Below, one piece after another: positions 1 to 10,535 of a stretch of DNA of 64,000 nucleotides (position 1 is its first letter; each line of letters opens with the position of its first letter). The position numbers and the translations under genes are program-made. The stretch lies in NCBI GenBank assembly GCA_917880885.1, contig OU862909.1, positions 34,160,405 through 34,224,404 on the forward strand, given 5' to 3'. The notes under the pieces are model-generated. The model did not search any database. It was not told the DNA's origin and was given only the letters and a program-made list of their open reading frames with translations. Source of the stretch: Limnephilus marmoratus. Taxonomy: Eukaryota; Arthropoda; Insecta; Trichoptera; Limnephilidae.

Positions 1-126
1 AGCACGTGTGATTTATTACCGGTTAAACCATTTTACTAAGAAAATAATTTTTGAAAATAGTTTCTGTACTTTGTGGGGTACTTTGAAATCTGTTTTCCCT
101 CCTTTAAATGTTAATGTGTTTTTAAA

Positions 127-923
127 TCTTCTTATATATAAAAATGAATCGCTGAATGTGTTGCTAAGCGCAAATCTCGAGAGCAACTGAACCGATTTCG
201 CTAATTCTTTTTTTAGAATATTCCTTGAAGTACGAGGATGGTTCTGACGGAGAGAAAAATTAAGAAAATTGCTTAGAAAATTGGATAATTTCAGGAAACC
301 TAACGACTATCGCACGTTTGACAGTTCGCGTGTTTGAGAATGACATTTTGCAAAACTATGATTGTTAAATCAGGATTCTATTTTTGAAAATCTTTAAGTT
401 GATAAATTTATTTAAAGTAGGTACTCCCCTAATAGTTTGAATCGAATTAAGAATTTTAGATATTTTAAATAGGTACCTATGTAAGGTACCAAATTTAATA
501 TACATGAATAATGAAAATTTGAATAAAAATTGTAAAAGGTGGCACGCGGGCTGTTTAAAGACTGAATGTACTGGGATTGAATATATGGAATGCGGGAGGA
601 GGGTTGGCGGGATGAGGCAGCGGGAAAGGGAAGAGGGATGGCGGGGAAGGTGGAAGGGGAACGCGGGAGGGGAAGGGGACGTTTGAGGGGGGAGGGGAAC
701 TCGGGAGGGTGGTTCGCGGAACTGGGGAAGGGAGGGGGGGAGTGGAGTGGGGAGAGGGAAGGTGGAGGTGACGGACTGGGAACGCGAGAGGGGAAGAGGA
801 CGCAGGAGAAGAAGGGGAGGCGGAAGGGGAGGCGGAAGGGGAACGGGACGAATGGGAAAGGACAACCAGGGAGAAACAATTTATTTATTAAATGGCATAG
901 CAGCGCATTCCGGGACCAGCTAG
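127..923 (+). mobile_element. Non-autonomous Helitron (polypurine subtype), copy 1
   Basis: The 5' end starts TC after an A (TCTTCTTATATATAAAAATG), followed by the AATCGCTGAATGTGTTGCTAAG-like segment typical of insect Helitrons. The 3' end is GGGACCAGCTAG followed by T, that is CTAG|T after a short GC-rich hairpin. There is no TIR and no target duplication, and it sits between A and T, as the class requires. No Rep/Hel coding is present. The interior from about 583 to 860 is an almost pure purine tract (GGGA/GGAAG repeats). A second copy in opposite orientation lies at 54040-54790. Open frames in the tract are low-complexity artefacts. Confidence 0.8.
583..860 (+). repeat. Polypurine low-complexity tract inside Helitron
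   Basis: About 280 bp consisting of irregular GGGAGG/GGAAGGGG units. It is counterpart to the polypyrimidine tract at 54090-54310, which is the same element on the other strand. Confidence 0.85.
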
Positions 924-1346
924 TCTTTAATAATTATGTGACTGTTATTGACTTATATGTGTTATATTGTTAAGGTTTTGTAAACTTACTGAAAAGTGGT
1001 GAATAATTTTCTCTACTTTATTAATTAGTGTTACACTAGTGTCATTCGTTTATTTACTGATTTATATTTGTTCGAGTAAATTTAATCCAAGACTCTTTCT
1101 TTCTATGGTATAGGCTTGTTGTTGTTAAGTGGAACGTGATTATTCCCTGCAAATAAATGGATGGATGCTCTGCCAATTGGCTTTGTAAGCCGAAACGGGT
1201 GTCACAATAATACAAAAGTAAAATACTTGCAGAACTTAATAATAACATTATTAAATTTAACTTATGTTATGTTTAATAAAAAATTAAATGGTATTCTACG
1301 AATTAAACACAAAAAACAATGAATATATTTTAACGTTTTTTTCCAG

Positions 1347-1449
1347 GGCCGCAGCGGCAGTTTTTATGCCCCTTCACTTGGACCAGTGCGACTCTGCCCT
1401 ATCGGAACTATTCGGGGGACCCCACAACTGTGATCCTGATACCACCAAG
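1347..1449 (+). CDS. Internal exon, GPR158/GPR179-like receptor ectodomain (part 1)
   Basis: A 103-nt open exon lies between a strong acceptor (pyrimidine run then CAG, AG at 1345-1346) and a strong donor (AAG|GTAAGA at 1450). Read from 1348 it encodes 34 residues with no stop: a short Ala run, then FMPLHLDQCDSAL and HNCDPDTTK. It enters in the last base of a split codon and leaves in phase 0. That matches the phase-0 start of the exon at 27014, where the next residue is Cys, so the joined peptide reads CDPDTTKCE. GC content is well above the flanks. The Cys spacing suits a secreted or extracellular domain. I infer, from memory of the family, the N-terminal ectodomain of a GPR158/GPR179-type orphan class C GPCR (Drosophila smog/CG31760 group). 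That it is an exon is well supported; the family name is moderate. Confidence 0.68.
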
Positions 1450-2048
1450 GTAAGAACTTATTGGTAAATAAGACGTAGGTCCTACGCTGTGTAAAAAAGT
1501 ATCTTAATCTCTGTGATTGCTTTTTTAAATACAGTCATGGCTGTTATCTCTTGAATCCCCTGAAAGTGGCACTCGATATGAATGGCCTTCGTTGTTCATT
1601 TTATATCAGATCTTTGCTTCGTGAAAGCGATAGTCAAGGTCAACTCGACCGTTGACAATGGTTTTTTTTAACTAATTAGAAGCCGTTTGGTGCTTGCTTG
1701 CACGTATCAACTATTATAACTGCTATTAGTAAATTACCTGTTTTACACTTGATATTCCTCGACTGGATTTCAGTACGCTATATTATGCTGTTTCCCGTTG
1801 ACTCAGATCAGATATTCAGATTTAGATGCATGACCAAGTGATCCTCTTTATAAAACCAGTTATCAGAAGTATATAATATATGTTTTACTATATCCAATTC
1901 GAACGTGCCGGTTTACTAAGCACATTTATGGTCGTGTTGGAAAATTGCAAAAAACACTCCTTTTTCATTGTAAACAATGTACCTATTATTTTAAACTTCA
2001 TTTTTCTTTCTAATGAGATCAGGAATATGATTTGGTCAATATGCAATG

Positions 2049-2180
2049 TATGGGTACCGCCGCCCCGGGAACCATTTATTGGATAACCAACACCCCTGCC
2101 GTAGGTCGCGTTTGGTGACTTAGCAGGGGTGCCTGGTTCATGGGGTGAGATTTGTTACTGTGTGGTGGGTCGGACCGGTT
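2049..2180 (+). mobile_element. R1 SINE-like repeat, head fragment
   Basis: Starts GGGTACCGCCGCCCCGGGA, continues with the TTATTGGATAACCAACAC block, the TTAGCAGGGGTGCC block and CATGGGGTGAG. It matches the first ~130 bp of the R1 copies at 40357, 57438 and 59454 but lacks the R1 3' tail. Confidence 0.75.
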
Positions 2181-3894
2181 TCACATTCCAGTTTAACAGT
2201 TCGTTTTAAAATACTCGTACAAGAGAAATCAGTATGTGTAACTTCGTTTTTTAAAGGTTTTTAAATTTTAATCTGTGAATAGTTGCTCACACCCAGGCCG
2301 CACAACGCACGTGTATCGCTTCCAACTGGCAAATAAGTCATTATATTCATTATTAAGCAATCAAAATGACAAAAAAGGACAGACATTTCAGAAATAAATA
2401 CAAGAAAAACAATAAAATTATCTTCCTTGCAAAGCGTTATAATAAAAAGATTTAACATAAAACTGTCCTAGAATACGAAATCACCTTTCGGAAAGCAGGT
2501 ATCTACCAATACCACCAGAACATCTGATGGTTGAAGAAAAAAAAAATATTTGGACCATGGTATTTTTTAAAGCTTACATTCATTTTTCTATAAGTCTACT
2601 TAATGTTGCCATTTAAAACTTTTGTCTGGTGTGTATAATATTTTGTCAATATCACGATCACGGAAATTTGAAATGCTGTATGGGACAAAACGTAAATTGT
2701 TCAGGAGACCGAAAATTTTAAAAAAAATCATATCTGCTGTTTTTGTAGACCACGTAATTATGAATTTTTATTATAAAATAACCTTGAACACATCTTTGGG
2801 AATACTTAACAAGTTTTGTTATTTTTCAAATTATAGATATTGATTTATTTTTATTTTTTCTAAAAATGCGTGTCGTAAAAGACGCACTTAATATCCTAAA
2901 AATAGTTTGACGACGCAGATCAAGATAGGAAAAAAAACCGGAAAAAAGTGATATATTTAACACATTTTTGAATTTATTGTCCTTTACAGCATTTCAAATT
3001 TTCGCCGTCGATGTACTTCCAATGCTCTTTGAACACACCTCAGATTTTTTCCTCGATCCAATACACGTCTCAAAATTAAAATTTTATTAAATGCATGAGT
3101 ATCAAAACTCGTGTTTGACGGAGAGTGAAATTGACGTATAAAGATTTTGGGCTAAATATCGTTAAACCTCTCGTCGGGTGACAAATTGCTACGGTAGAAG
3201 CTCCCTGGGCGATCAAAAGATTAATAATAAAAGTAATAATTATATCACGTACAAAAATATACATGTTTTACCGTCTTAGCCTAGTCTGTATTCCGATAAC
3301 CCAGTTTTGTGATAAATTGAGATAATTTACATTTTCACTTCAAAGCAAAATGTTAAATTACACTCAGATTAAATCTTTCCAATATTTCACGGGATTAAAT
3401 TTGGCATCTTTATTGTATGTTGAGGCATAAGTTTGGGTGTAATGTGGGTTATGCATGAATGTAGATTTGAAAAATAAGATATATTTATAAAATTATTTTT
3501 TATAAATATTTTGTGTTGTACGTCAGCCGAGCAATTCTCTATTTTTTGTGGGAACGAGATCGATATCCCGCGAGATCTCCTGTCAGATTTGTGTGATTTT
3601 CTATCGGTGTTTTAAACGACCTAAACTAACATACGTGACAGCTAACAGCTGAAATTCTGACAAAAAAATAGAGAATACACGTGTCTGGTAATGTTCTATA
3701 TAACAAGTTTATGGGTCCGCGTGGTTAAAATAATGTTTTTTTTTATATTTTTATTTGACATGGATGTAAAACAATGTAGATAGACCATTTGGAGGGAATT
3801 CAGAAGTTGTGGGTTCGATTTCCATGTGTAAAATATTTGTGAAAACTAAAAAGCCCAAATCGAGCGGTGAGCTCTATAATCCTGTATTTTTTAC
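2181..3894. other. Unassigned intronic DNA
   Basis: AT-rich sequence. Nothing recognised beyond short open frames without family features. Confidence 0.4.
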
Positions 3895-3990
3895 GGTTCC
3901 ACGACAACTCGACAAAGTGGTATTTCAACACCTCTTTGAAAAGTCGAGTTATGAAAAAAAGAAAAATAGCCCATAACCTATTTAATAATT
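3895..3990 (-). repeat. R4 interspersed repeat, copy 1
   Basis: The reverse complement contains GGTTATGGGCTATTTTTC and TTTTCAAAGAGGTGTTGAA. The same blocks occur at 33160-33290 and 38040-38150. Function unknown. Confidence 0.6.
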
Positions 3991-4320
3991 TTTTTCGTCA
4001 CTCTTTGATTTTTCAAAGGACGTGTTGAAGTTGTATGTGTATGTATGTTATTTGTTATCAGTAATTTTAGTTTAATGTAAGGAAAGTCATTTTTTAAACT
4101 TTTTTATGTTTGCATTAAAAATTTTAATATATCAAAAATTATAAGTTTATTTATAATAATAACAATCGAAAACTTATTTTATCACCTATCAAAAACAGTT
4201 TTTGGTTTTCGGATATGTTCAGAAATATTCCTTTAATTTTGATTTTAATGCAGAAGGGAAATATTTTGACCCTCTAGCAAAATATGGTCGAGGACTGAGG
4301 AGTTAAGGGAATTGTGTTAA

Positions 4321-5144
4321 TAGGCCACTTGCATGGATTTCATAACGACTTGGAAAAGGGTTGTTTTTTTTTTACTAAAATTACCAAAATGTTAGTAAAA
4401 TTTTATAGAAATGTACAGTTTTTTTATTTATTTTTAAATAAATAAATCCATTATTTGGGCCCGTAACGTCACTACATGAAAATGTCCTGTCTCCGAAAAT
4501 GTTCCTATAAATTTTGTAAAATTCCACTCTGATTTATTTTTTAAAAATGGCAATATTTTGATTTCAGGCGAATTTTTGAATTTGACATTTAACTTTCACT
4601 AGATTTATTGTTTGTACTCTGCAAACTCATAATTTGGTTTGACTTTTTGACAGATGTTATGAAGAGAACCCCGTACATTTTACGCTGTCTGTACGTGTTT
4701 TAGAGGTATAATGGCAGTAGTGCTGATTTTAACAAAATCAAATTTTATAATATTCTTATTATTATTATAAGTTACAATGTAAGTATATTACATTGGATTT
4801 AGTAAAATAGACGTTGAACATTATAATGATTTATGATCAATAAGATGGATCAAGGAAAATAATATTTATGAGATGTAATATTTTTGGTATGCCTCGTTAT
4901 TCTCCAGTACCCTTTCTTGTGGAAAACGTTATTTTTTAAAAAATGATTTTCGGTTATGTAATTATCGTTCTTTCGCACCCATAAAATTATGTCCAGTCTT
5001 TCCGGTTTTTTAAAAAATGGTCTGATTTTTCGGATTGAAATTTTCAAAAAATCGCCAGGGTTTCAAAAATACGATAAAAAAAATACAGAATGTCTTTTTG
5101 CCTAAACCGGAAAAAATGTAAAAAAATGTGATGTAAGTGGCCTA
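4321..5144 (+). mobile_element. Non-autonomous TIR DNA element (~825 bp), copy A
   Basis: Bounded by inverted TAGGCCACTTGCAT (start) and ATGTAAGTGGCCTA (end). The whole interior, including the ACCCCGTACATTTTACGCTG and GACATTTTCATG segments, is repeated in reverse orientation at 38291-39119. No transposase frame. The superfamily is not determined from the TIR. Confidence 0.78.
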
Positions 5145-5209
5145 TTGAAGTTTGTTGACAATGCAACCAACAGATTTTGTCTAAAACAAAAACAAATTAA
5201 CTTAGGTTT

Positions 5210-5865
5210 TTAAAAATTCAATAGAGTGCAATATAGTTGTGAATTATGAAAACTTGGAGCATTGTATCTGGGTAGCATGTTTACGAGAGATGGGAAGGCT
5301 GATAGAGATATTGAAAGAAGGGTAAATGTGGGTAACTCCATTAATGGAGGAATAAATGCCGTTGGCGCTAAAAAACTGACAAAAGAAGCGACGCTAGCAG
5401 TCCACAATGGAGTGCTGGTACCAACCCTGATGTATGGAACTGGCAGTGGAAGGATGAAAGTAAACTGAATGCCGTTGAAATGAGATCCCTGAGGCGGATG
5501 TATGTTAAAACCATGTATGATCGTGTGAGAAATGTGAAGATCCGCAAAGAATGCAAGTCTGATGTAAGAGTAATGATTAAGATTAAGAAAGGAAACCTTA
5601 GATGGTTTGGGCGTGTAGAGCGAATGAACAAAGAAAGTAGTGTAAGAAGAATATATGACGCAAATGTGAAAGGTACAAGAAGTCGGGGACGCCTGAGGAA
5701 GACATGCCACGATTAATTGAGTCGGGCCATGTCAAGAGTCAGAATAGAAGAGTATGTATGAGGCGATGCATGAATGTGAATAAGGCAAAGAGTGTGTGCC
5801 AAGACCGAGTTGTTTGACGATCCGTCCTGCGGGGAAACGGCGTAATGGTTAGTTAGTTAGTTATT
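5210..5865 (+). pseudogene. 5'-truncated RTE-like LINE, C-terminal end of ORF2
   Basis: Two overlapping frames encode the C-terminal part of a non-LTR retrotransposon polyprotein: YLGSMFTRDGKADRDIERR, then LAVHNGVLVPTLMYG (5262-5468). After a frameshift near 5440 comes KLNAVEMRSLRRM, RVRNVKIRKECKS, LRWFGRVERMN and SRGRLRKTCHD (5480-5716). The LYVNA/LRWFGHVERM style is typical of RTE-like insect LINEs downstream of the RT domain. It ends in a GTTA tail (GGTTAGTTAGTTAGTTA at 5848-5864). The endonuclease and RT catalytic parts are missing, so it is dead. Confidence 0.8.
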
Positions 5866-6621
5866 TTAAAAAACGATAAATTGATCCTTAGCGTTCAATT
5901 GAGCCATGGTATCGAGCGATTCTAAAGCATCTCCCGCGGACTTATTATCCCTACCAAATATTTATATCCCCAATCTACTGTTTGCCCTTCCATCAGGAAA
6001 ATTCACGGCGGCCATATTTGCCCAAGGCCCTAAACGGCGGCTCAGGCCGGCCAGCGAGTAACTGGTATAGCCGGGCCGGCAGTAATCATATTTGCTTTTC
6101 GTCGGTCCTGTCAAACCCTATTCAATAATCATCTGTTTTCGATTAACCTCGACAGGCGGTCTTCGTAGCCCGGTGGTCAACGTATCCGAATTTTGATGCG
6201 TGATTTTTAAAAACTTATGTCTGCGATTCTGTGCTCCTTACTCGAGAGTTTTAAAACCATTTTTTGAAGACATCACATCGCTAATATATTTAGAAATATT
6301 GTTTATCCATGTAAATACGTTATTGCGAGTATTATTTTAAAAAATATTACCCACAACCCCCTGATTATGCAAACCTACTGTTACTACCCGGTTTCGCCCA
6401 CGTTTCGACCCCGTTTTAATCAAATCTTCACTTGTTTTATTTTGGCAGGTCAATGAAGCATGAACTTGGTTGATGAGTATGAAATAATATCATTTATGAT
6501 ACTTTGTGTACTCGTAATATAAAATATTTGTGGGATATTTTTTTGTTACGTGACTTAGAAACCGTAGACAGAAATGCTTTTGTGTCTTCACTATGTTAAA
6601 AGTGTTTGCACTATGAGTGTT
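5866..6621. other. Unassigned intronic DNA with a tRNA-like A-box remnant
   Basis: GTAGCCCGGTGGTCAACG near 6167 resembles a tRNA/SINE A box, but no B box follows. A GC-rich patch CGGCTCAGGCCGGCCAGCG lies near 6036. Confidence 0.35.
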
Positions 6622-7012
6622 TTGACGGCCGGTGTGATCTAGGGGTAAGGCTTTTGACTCGCAATCCGAAGACCGCGGGATCGAATCCCGGCGTGTGCAA
6701 ATAAATTTTATATGACTAATTTGTGTTTTTTCATGATTAATTCATTTAAAATAATGTATAGTATATTTGCGGCACGTTCCAGAGTGGTAGATAATCTTAG
6801 TATCGCCCTGGTGTAAGACCACCATTCAAAATTGAAACTTTGCTTGAAATGGCTTTAGCCATGTTTGGTGACCAGATCTGAATAGCCAAGTACTTCTCTG
6901 CCTTCCTCTTCCCCATCTCCTCCCCTTCCCCACTACCTTTAGTACAACATATCCTATCTGGCTCCAGACGGGAGCAGCTGGGACTCTTGTAAGGTATTCA
7001 TATTAAAAAAAA
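6622..7012 (+). mobile_element. tRNA-derived SINE (family S1), copy 1
   Basis: The head (about 6624-6700) has an A-box-like TGATCTAGGGGTAAGG and a B box GGATCGAATCC at 6678-6688. Next come a unique body (GTATATTTGCGGCACGTTCC; TAGTATCGCCCTGGTGTAAG), a CT-rich block, GGCTCCAGACGGGAGCAG and a poly-A tail. It is very similar throughout to the copy at 8848-9269. The GAGTGT motif on both sides may be a short TSD. Confidence 0.85.
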
Positions 7013-7085
7013 CGAGTGTGCTTTAGACCACACGACTGAAGTAAAACTTCACTAACTTATATCTCCCTCTCAACTTCCGTTCGCA

Positions 7086-7231
7086 TCGCCCGACCGTTCG
7101 CCTCGCCCGATCACATTTTTAATAACGCTCTCGTCACGCATTCACCAGCTTAATCCCCAAGTCTAGCGTGCGTAAAGGCCCGACCGTTCGCCTTGCCCGA
7201 TCACACTTTTCATCACGCAATCACCAGCTTA
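7086..7231 (+). repeat. Partial direct duplication flanking the solo LTR
   Basis: CGCCCGACCGTTCGCC...GCCCGATCACA...CACCAGCTTA occurs twice (from about 7087 and 7177). The AGCGTGCGTAAAG segment also follows the LTR at 7572, so the LTR interrupts a duplicated unit. Confidence 0.55.
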
Positions 7232-7236
7232 CTCCA

Positions 7237-7560
7237 TGTTGTGTATCTAAAAGCTTCCGCCTTTTAGACTCAGATGACGGTGATATGAACTATCAGTAGA
7301 TTCCGCTAGATGGCAGGTAGAGTAGTACCTAAGTTGTCCGACAGGGGATCGGAGGGGCTCAGAGTGAGTGTTTTCTGTAAACACTGGGCAGAACCATTTT
7401 AGCTAGCTTCTAGTTAGGTAGACTAACGCAGTCCCAATTATATAAGCGAAGTATAAATAAATCCAGATAACAAACAAGAATCTATTCATTCCCACAAGTA
7501 ATCTCCATCCAAGTATTTGGAGAGTCTGTTAGTGTGTCCACTAAATATCAGAACACTACA
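7237..7560 (+). mobile_element. Solo LTR (BEL/Pao- or Gypsy-like)
   Basis: A 324-bp segment begins TGTTGTGTATC and ends CACTACA, so it has TG...CA ends with short inverted termini. It is flanked by CTCC/ACTCC on both sides, a likely 4-5-bp TSD. It contains CCGCTAGATGGC, a TATATAAG TATA-like box and a TATAAATAAA polyadenylation-like signal in the right order for an LTR. No internal coding region or second LTR is present, consistent with LTR-LTR recombination. Family assignment is uncertain. Confidence 0.6.
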
Positions 7561-7565
7561 CTCCC

Positions 7566-8847
7566 CAAGTCAAGCGTGCGTAAAGAAGTTTTAATTTAAA
7601 AAAGTATCAGAAACAATTAAACAAAGAAACAGATTTTCTGCTTCAAAGTTAGGATAGGCATTTCAGTTACAGAAAGGACCGGCTTTTCAGTATACTGAGC
7701 AATGTTGCACTCGGTTTGGGTTGTCAGGATTGTGACCAGAAAGCGTATTGACGAACAAAAATACGTCTTAAGCCGAGCTTGAAAAGCTTATGTAGTACGG
7801 GCCTTAATCTATATAAATTATAAATGTCTTCTTTCGTCTATGGGTGGAATGAAATCCACAAAAGCTGAATTATTCCGAAGCCAGTGAAACTGATTTCCCG
7901 TGATGTCAATATTTGGTTTAGTTTAGTTGAGATGTAAAATAAAATCATAGTATGTGCAAACGTATGACGTTTGACGTATATGTTTAGGAATAGTTTTGGA
8001 ATTTGTTTTTTACAAGATCAACAAAATTCGCCAAGTTTATGTTAAATATGTCAATATCACCTAATTACTGATTTCCCATAGTGTGAAATCGTTGTATCGG
8101 AGAGACGGCAATGTAGTTCCGCTTATGAATGCTACAGTAGAATAGTGTATTTTGTCGTGTGGTTACTGTCGGTATTCGTAAGTTTATGAGTTGCAGGAGT
8201 CCGCAACCGTCAAATTTAGAGTTAAGTATTTTGAATAAAATGTTAAGTCGTTTATTTTACGTCTGTCTTCTAGTGTGTGTATTTTTAGAATATTTAATAA
8301 TAAATTATATTTTAAGTCTTCTAGTGGAATATTTAATTTAAAATTTATAAAAAACAGATTTTTTTTTTGTATTCGCTCAATGTTATTTAGATACATATAA
8401 TAATTTAATGGCTTGTACGGAATTAAAGTTTTTGGTTGTTCTTAATACGAAGCCTAGTGTTTTCATACCTTTGTTTACAATTTGGTGGATATGATTGGCG
8501 AAACTTAGTTTTTCATCCAACTTTTCAACACATTTTGTTCAATAATCATACAGTGGCCATCACACATAATCAAATCTGAAAATATGTGTATGTTTCCACC
8601 AAAATAATATTGTAACATTCAACATTTAAAGTTTAATTTAATTTTTTTTACGAGTTTTCATTTAAACAAGCTAATATGTCGTCCTACAAAAAGTTTTAAA
8701 AATCGTTATCTACATTGTGCTTTTCATACTAAAACTAATTGTATGACATTAAAAAAGTGGATTTTATTCCGATTATTAATTAATCACAGTGAGAAAAGAT
8801 CTATTATAATAGTGAAATTAAAAACAAAAATTATTTAGCATGACAAG
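7566..8847. other. Unassigned intronic DNA
   Basis: No recognised gene or repeat family. Confidence 0.4.
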
Positions 8848-9269
8848 TGACGACCTCCGTAGTCCAGTGGCTAAGACTCTTGACTCACATTCCGGAGGTC
8901 GCGGGTTCGAACCCGGCATGCGCAAATAAATTTTATTTGATTAATTTGTGTTATTTCACAATTAATTCATTTAAAATAATATATAGTATATTTGCGGCAT
9001 GTTCCAGAGTGGAAGATACTATTAGTATCGCCCTGGTGTAAGACCACCATTCAGAATTGAAACGTTGCTTGAAAATGGCTTTAGCCGTGTTTAGTGACCA
9101 GATCTGAATAGCCAGGTACTTCCCAACCTTCCTCTTCCCCACCTCCTTCCCCTCCCCACCACCTTCAGCCTCACAACATACCCCAATTGGGGATGCCATA
9201 GTCTCACTGGCTCCAGACGGGAGCAGTTGAGATTCTTGTGCGGTATTCACTGTAAAAAAAAAAAAAAAA
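8848..9269 (+). mobile_element. tRNA-derived SINE (family S1), copy 2
   Basis: The tRNA-like head has A box TAGTCCAGTGG and a perfect B box GGTTCGAACCC (8904-8914). The ~330-bp body is shared with 6622-7012, followed by a CT-rich block, GGCTCCAGACGGGAGCAG and a 16-nt poly-A run. It is the best-preserved Pol III promoter in the window and lies directly upstream of the LINE at 9.3 kb. Confidence 0.88.
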
Positions 9270-9395
9270 TTTGAAACCATAAAAACAAAATTCCTAGAAC
9301 AATAAATTTAAATTTAATAACATCGTGTTTCTACTTACAATATTTCAATTTTCTTATTTTCTTTTTGATCGTTACCTACTTTAAAAACATCTACA

Positions 9396-10535
9396 ATGAT
9401 TACTTGTGAAGGATGCCAGGTTAAGGCTAATGATAACGAAATAATGAATTGCTCTCAATGCTCACTGAGCTATCATTTCCAATGTGTAGGAACTTCAAAG
9501 GAAAAGTACTTGAAACAATCAAAGAATTACAAAGCAACATGGAAATGTCCTGATTGTAAAGTGAAACAGAGATCTACTGGAAAAAATGCTGAAACGCCTT
9601 CTCGTCCCAGTAATTCCACTCCTAACCGTGTGGCCCTAAGTGATCAATCACAACTAATGATGACTCATATTGATCATAAATTAGATGAAGTATTAAAAAA
9701 TCTAAAAAGTGAGCTTTTTATTTACCTCAAATCACAAATAGTTGAAGAATTAGGGAGTATTAAGACCAAGCTAAATCATTTTGATGACCTTAAAACATCA
9801 CTTGAATTCTTTTCCGCAGAATACGACCGACTTAATAATATATGCAAAGTGAATGAGGCAGAAATTAAAAAACTCAATGCTGCCAATGTTTGTCTACAAC
9901 AGAGTCAAGAGATGCTTATCGCTAAAATAAATGATATGCAGTGTAATAAAAATTACACTTCTCACCGCGCAACCGAAACTACCAAAGAACGCCCGCTGAC
10001 TAGAGCGGCTGCCAAAAAAATAGTAAACGCATTGAATCAATTTGAAACTGCCACTCCCAGCGGTACGATCTCGAAGAATAAAGAAGTAGAATCAAACACT
10101 CCAGCTTCTGAAACTCAATCGGAAACCACTCCACCAAACAAAGAAGAATGGACATACGTCAAAAGCAAAAGCAGGCAACGGACAACTAAGAACCTGGTTG
10201 TCGGTAATTCCGATAAGTCTTCGAATGTCAAATTATTTCCTAGGATAAGAAATATTATTGTATCGAGAATTCAAAAGGACACCACTGAAGAAGATATCCG
10301 GGCACATCTTGAGAAGAACAAAATAACAAGATGTGAGGTACAGAAATTCATCGCTAAATCACAAGAATACGCTGCATTCCGCATTGGAGTTACAGAGGAC
10401 TTGTATGAAAAACTTTTGCAGGAAGATCTATGGCCTCGTGGAGTACCGGTAAGACGTTACCGATACATAAAACCGAGACAAACTTCTGTTGATTTAAGCA
10501 TATCCAAACAGAATAAAGATGTCGCCGCGGAATGA
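9396..10535 (+). CDS. LINE ORF1 protein: PHD-type zinc finger, coiled coil, RRM-like C-terminus
   Basis: 379 aa from an ATG. Residues 1-60 form a Cys4-His-Cys3 PHD-like finger: CEGC, CSQC, YHFQC and CPDC supply the metal ligands. Residues ~90-190 are Leu/Lys/Glu-rich and predicted coiled coil. After a Ser/Thr-rich linker, residues ~280-365 (RNIIVSRIQKDTTEEDIRAH to WPRGVPVRRYRYIKPR) resemble the RNA-binding C-terminal domain of insect CR1/Jockey ORF1 proteins. The role would be RNA binding and RNP assembly for the element. It is followed by ORF2 with only a TGA at 10533-10535 between them. A host PHD gene was considered, but the ORF2 context makes retrotransposon ORF1 the better call. Confidence 0.85.
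   Translation: MITCEGCQVKANDNEIMNCSQCSLSYHFQCVGTSKEKYLKQSKNYKATWKCPDCKVKQRSTGKNAETPSRPSNSTPNRVALSDQSQLMMTHIDHKLDEVLKNLKSELFIYLKSQIVEELGSIKTKLNHFDDLKTSLEFFSAEYDRLNNICKVNEAEIKKLNAANVCLQQSQEMLIAKINDMQCNKNYTSHRATETTKERPLTRAAAKKIVNALNQFETATPSGTISKNKEVESNTPASETQSETTPPNKEEWTYVKSKSRQRTTKNLVVGNSDKSSNVKLFPRIRNIIVSRIQKDTTEEDIRAHLEKNKITRCEVQKFIAKSQEYAAFRIGVTEDLYEKLLQEDLWPRGVPVRRYRYIKPRQTSVDLSISKQNKDVAAE

Noticed and set aside
365..973. Long overlapping frames on both strands
   Set aside because: They arise from the polypurine/polypyrimidine tract of a Helitron; the composition is Pro/Arg/Gly-rich low complexity with no domain. The same applies at 54006-54445.
9396..10535. Host PHD-finger gene
   Set aside because: The endonuclease/RT frame follows directly, and the C-terminal domain matches LINE ORF1 proteins.
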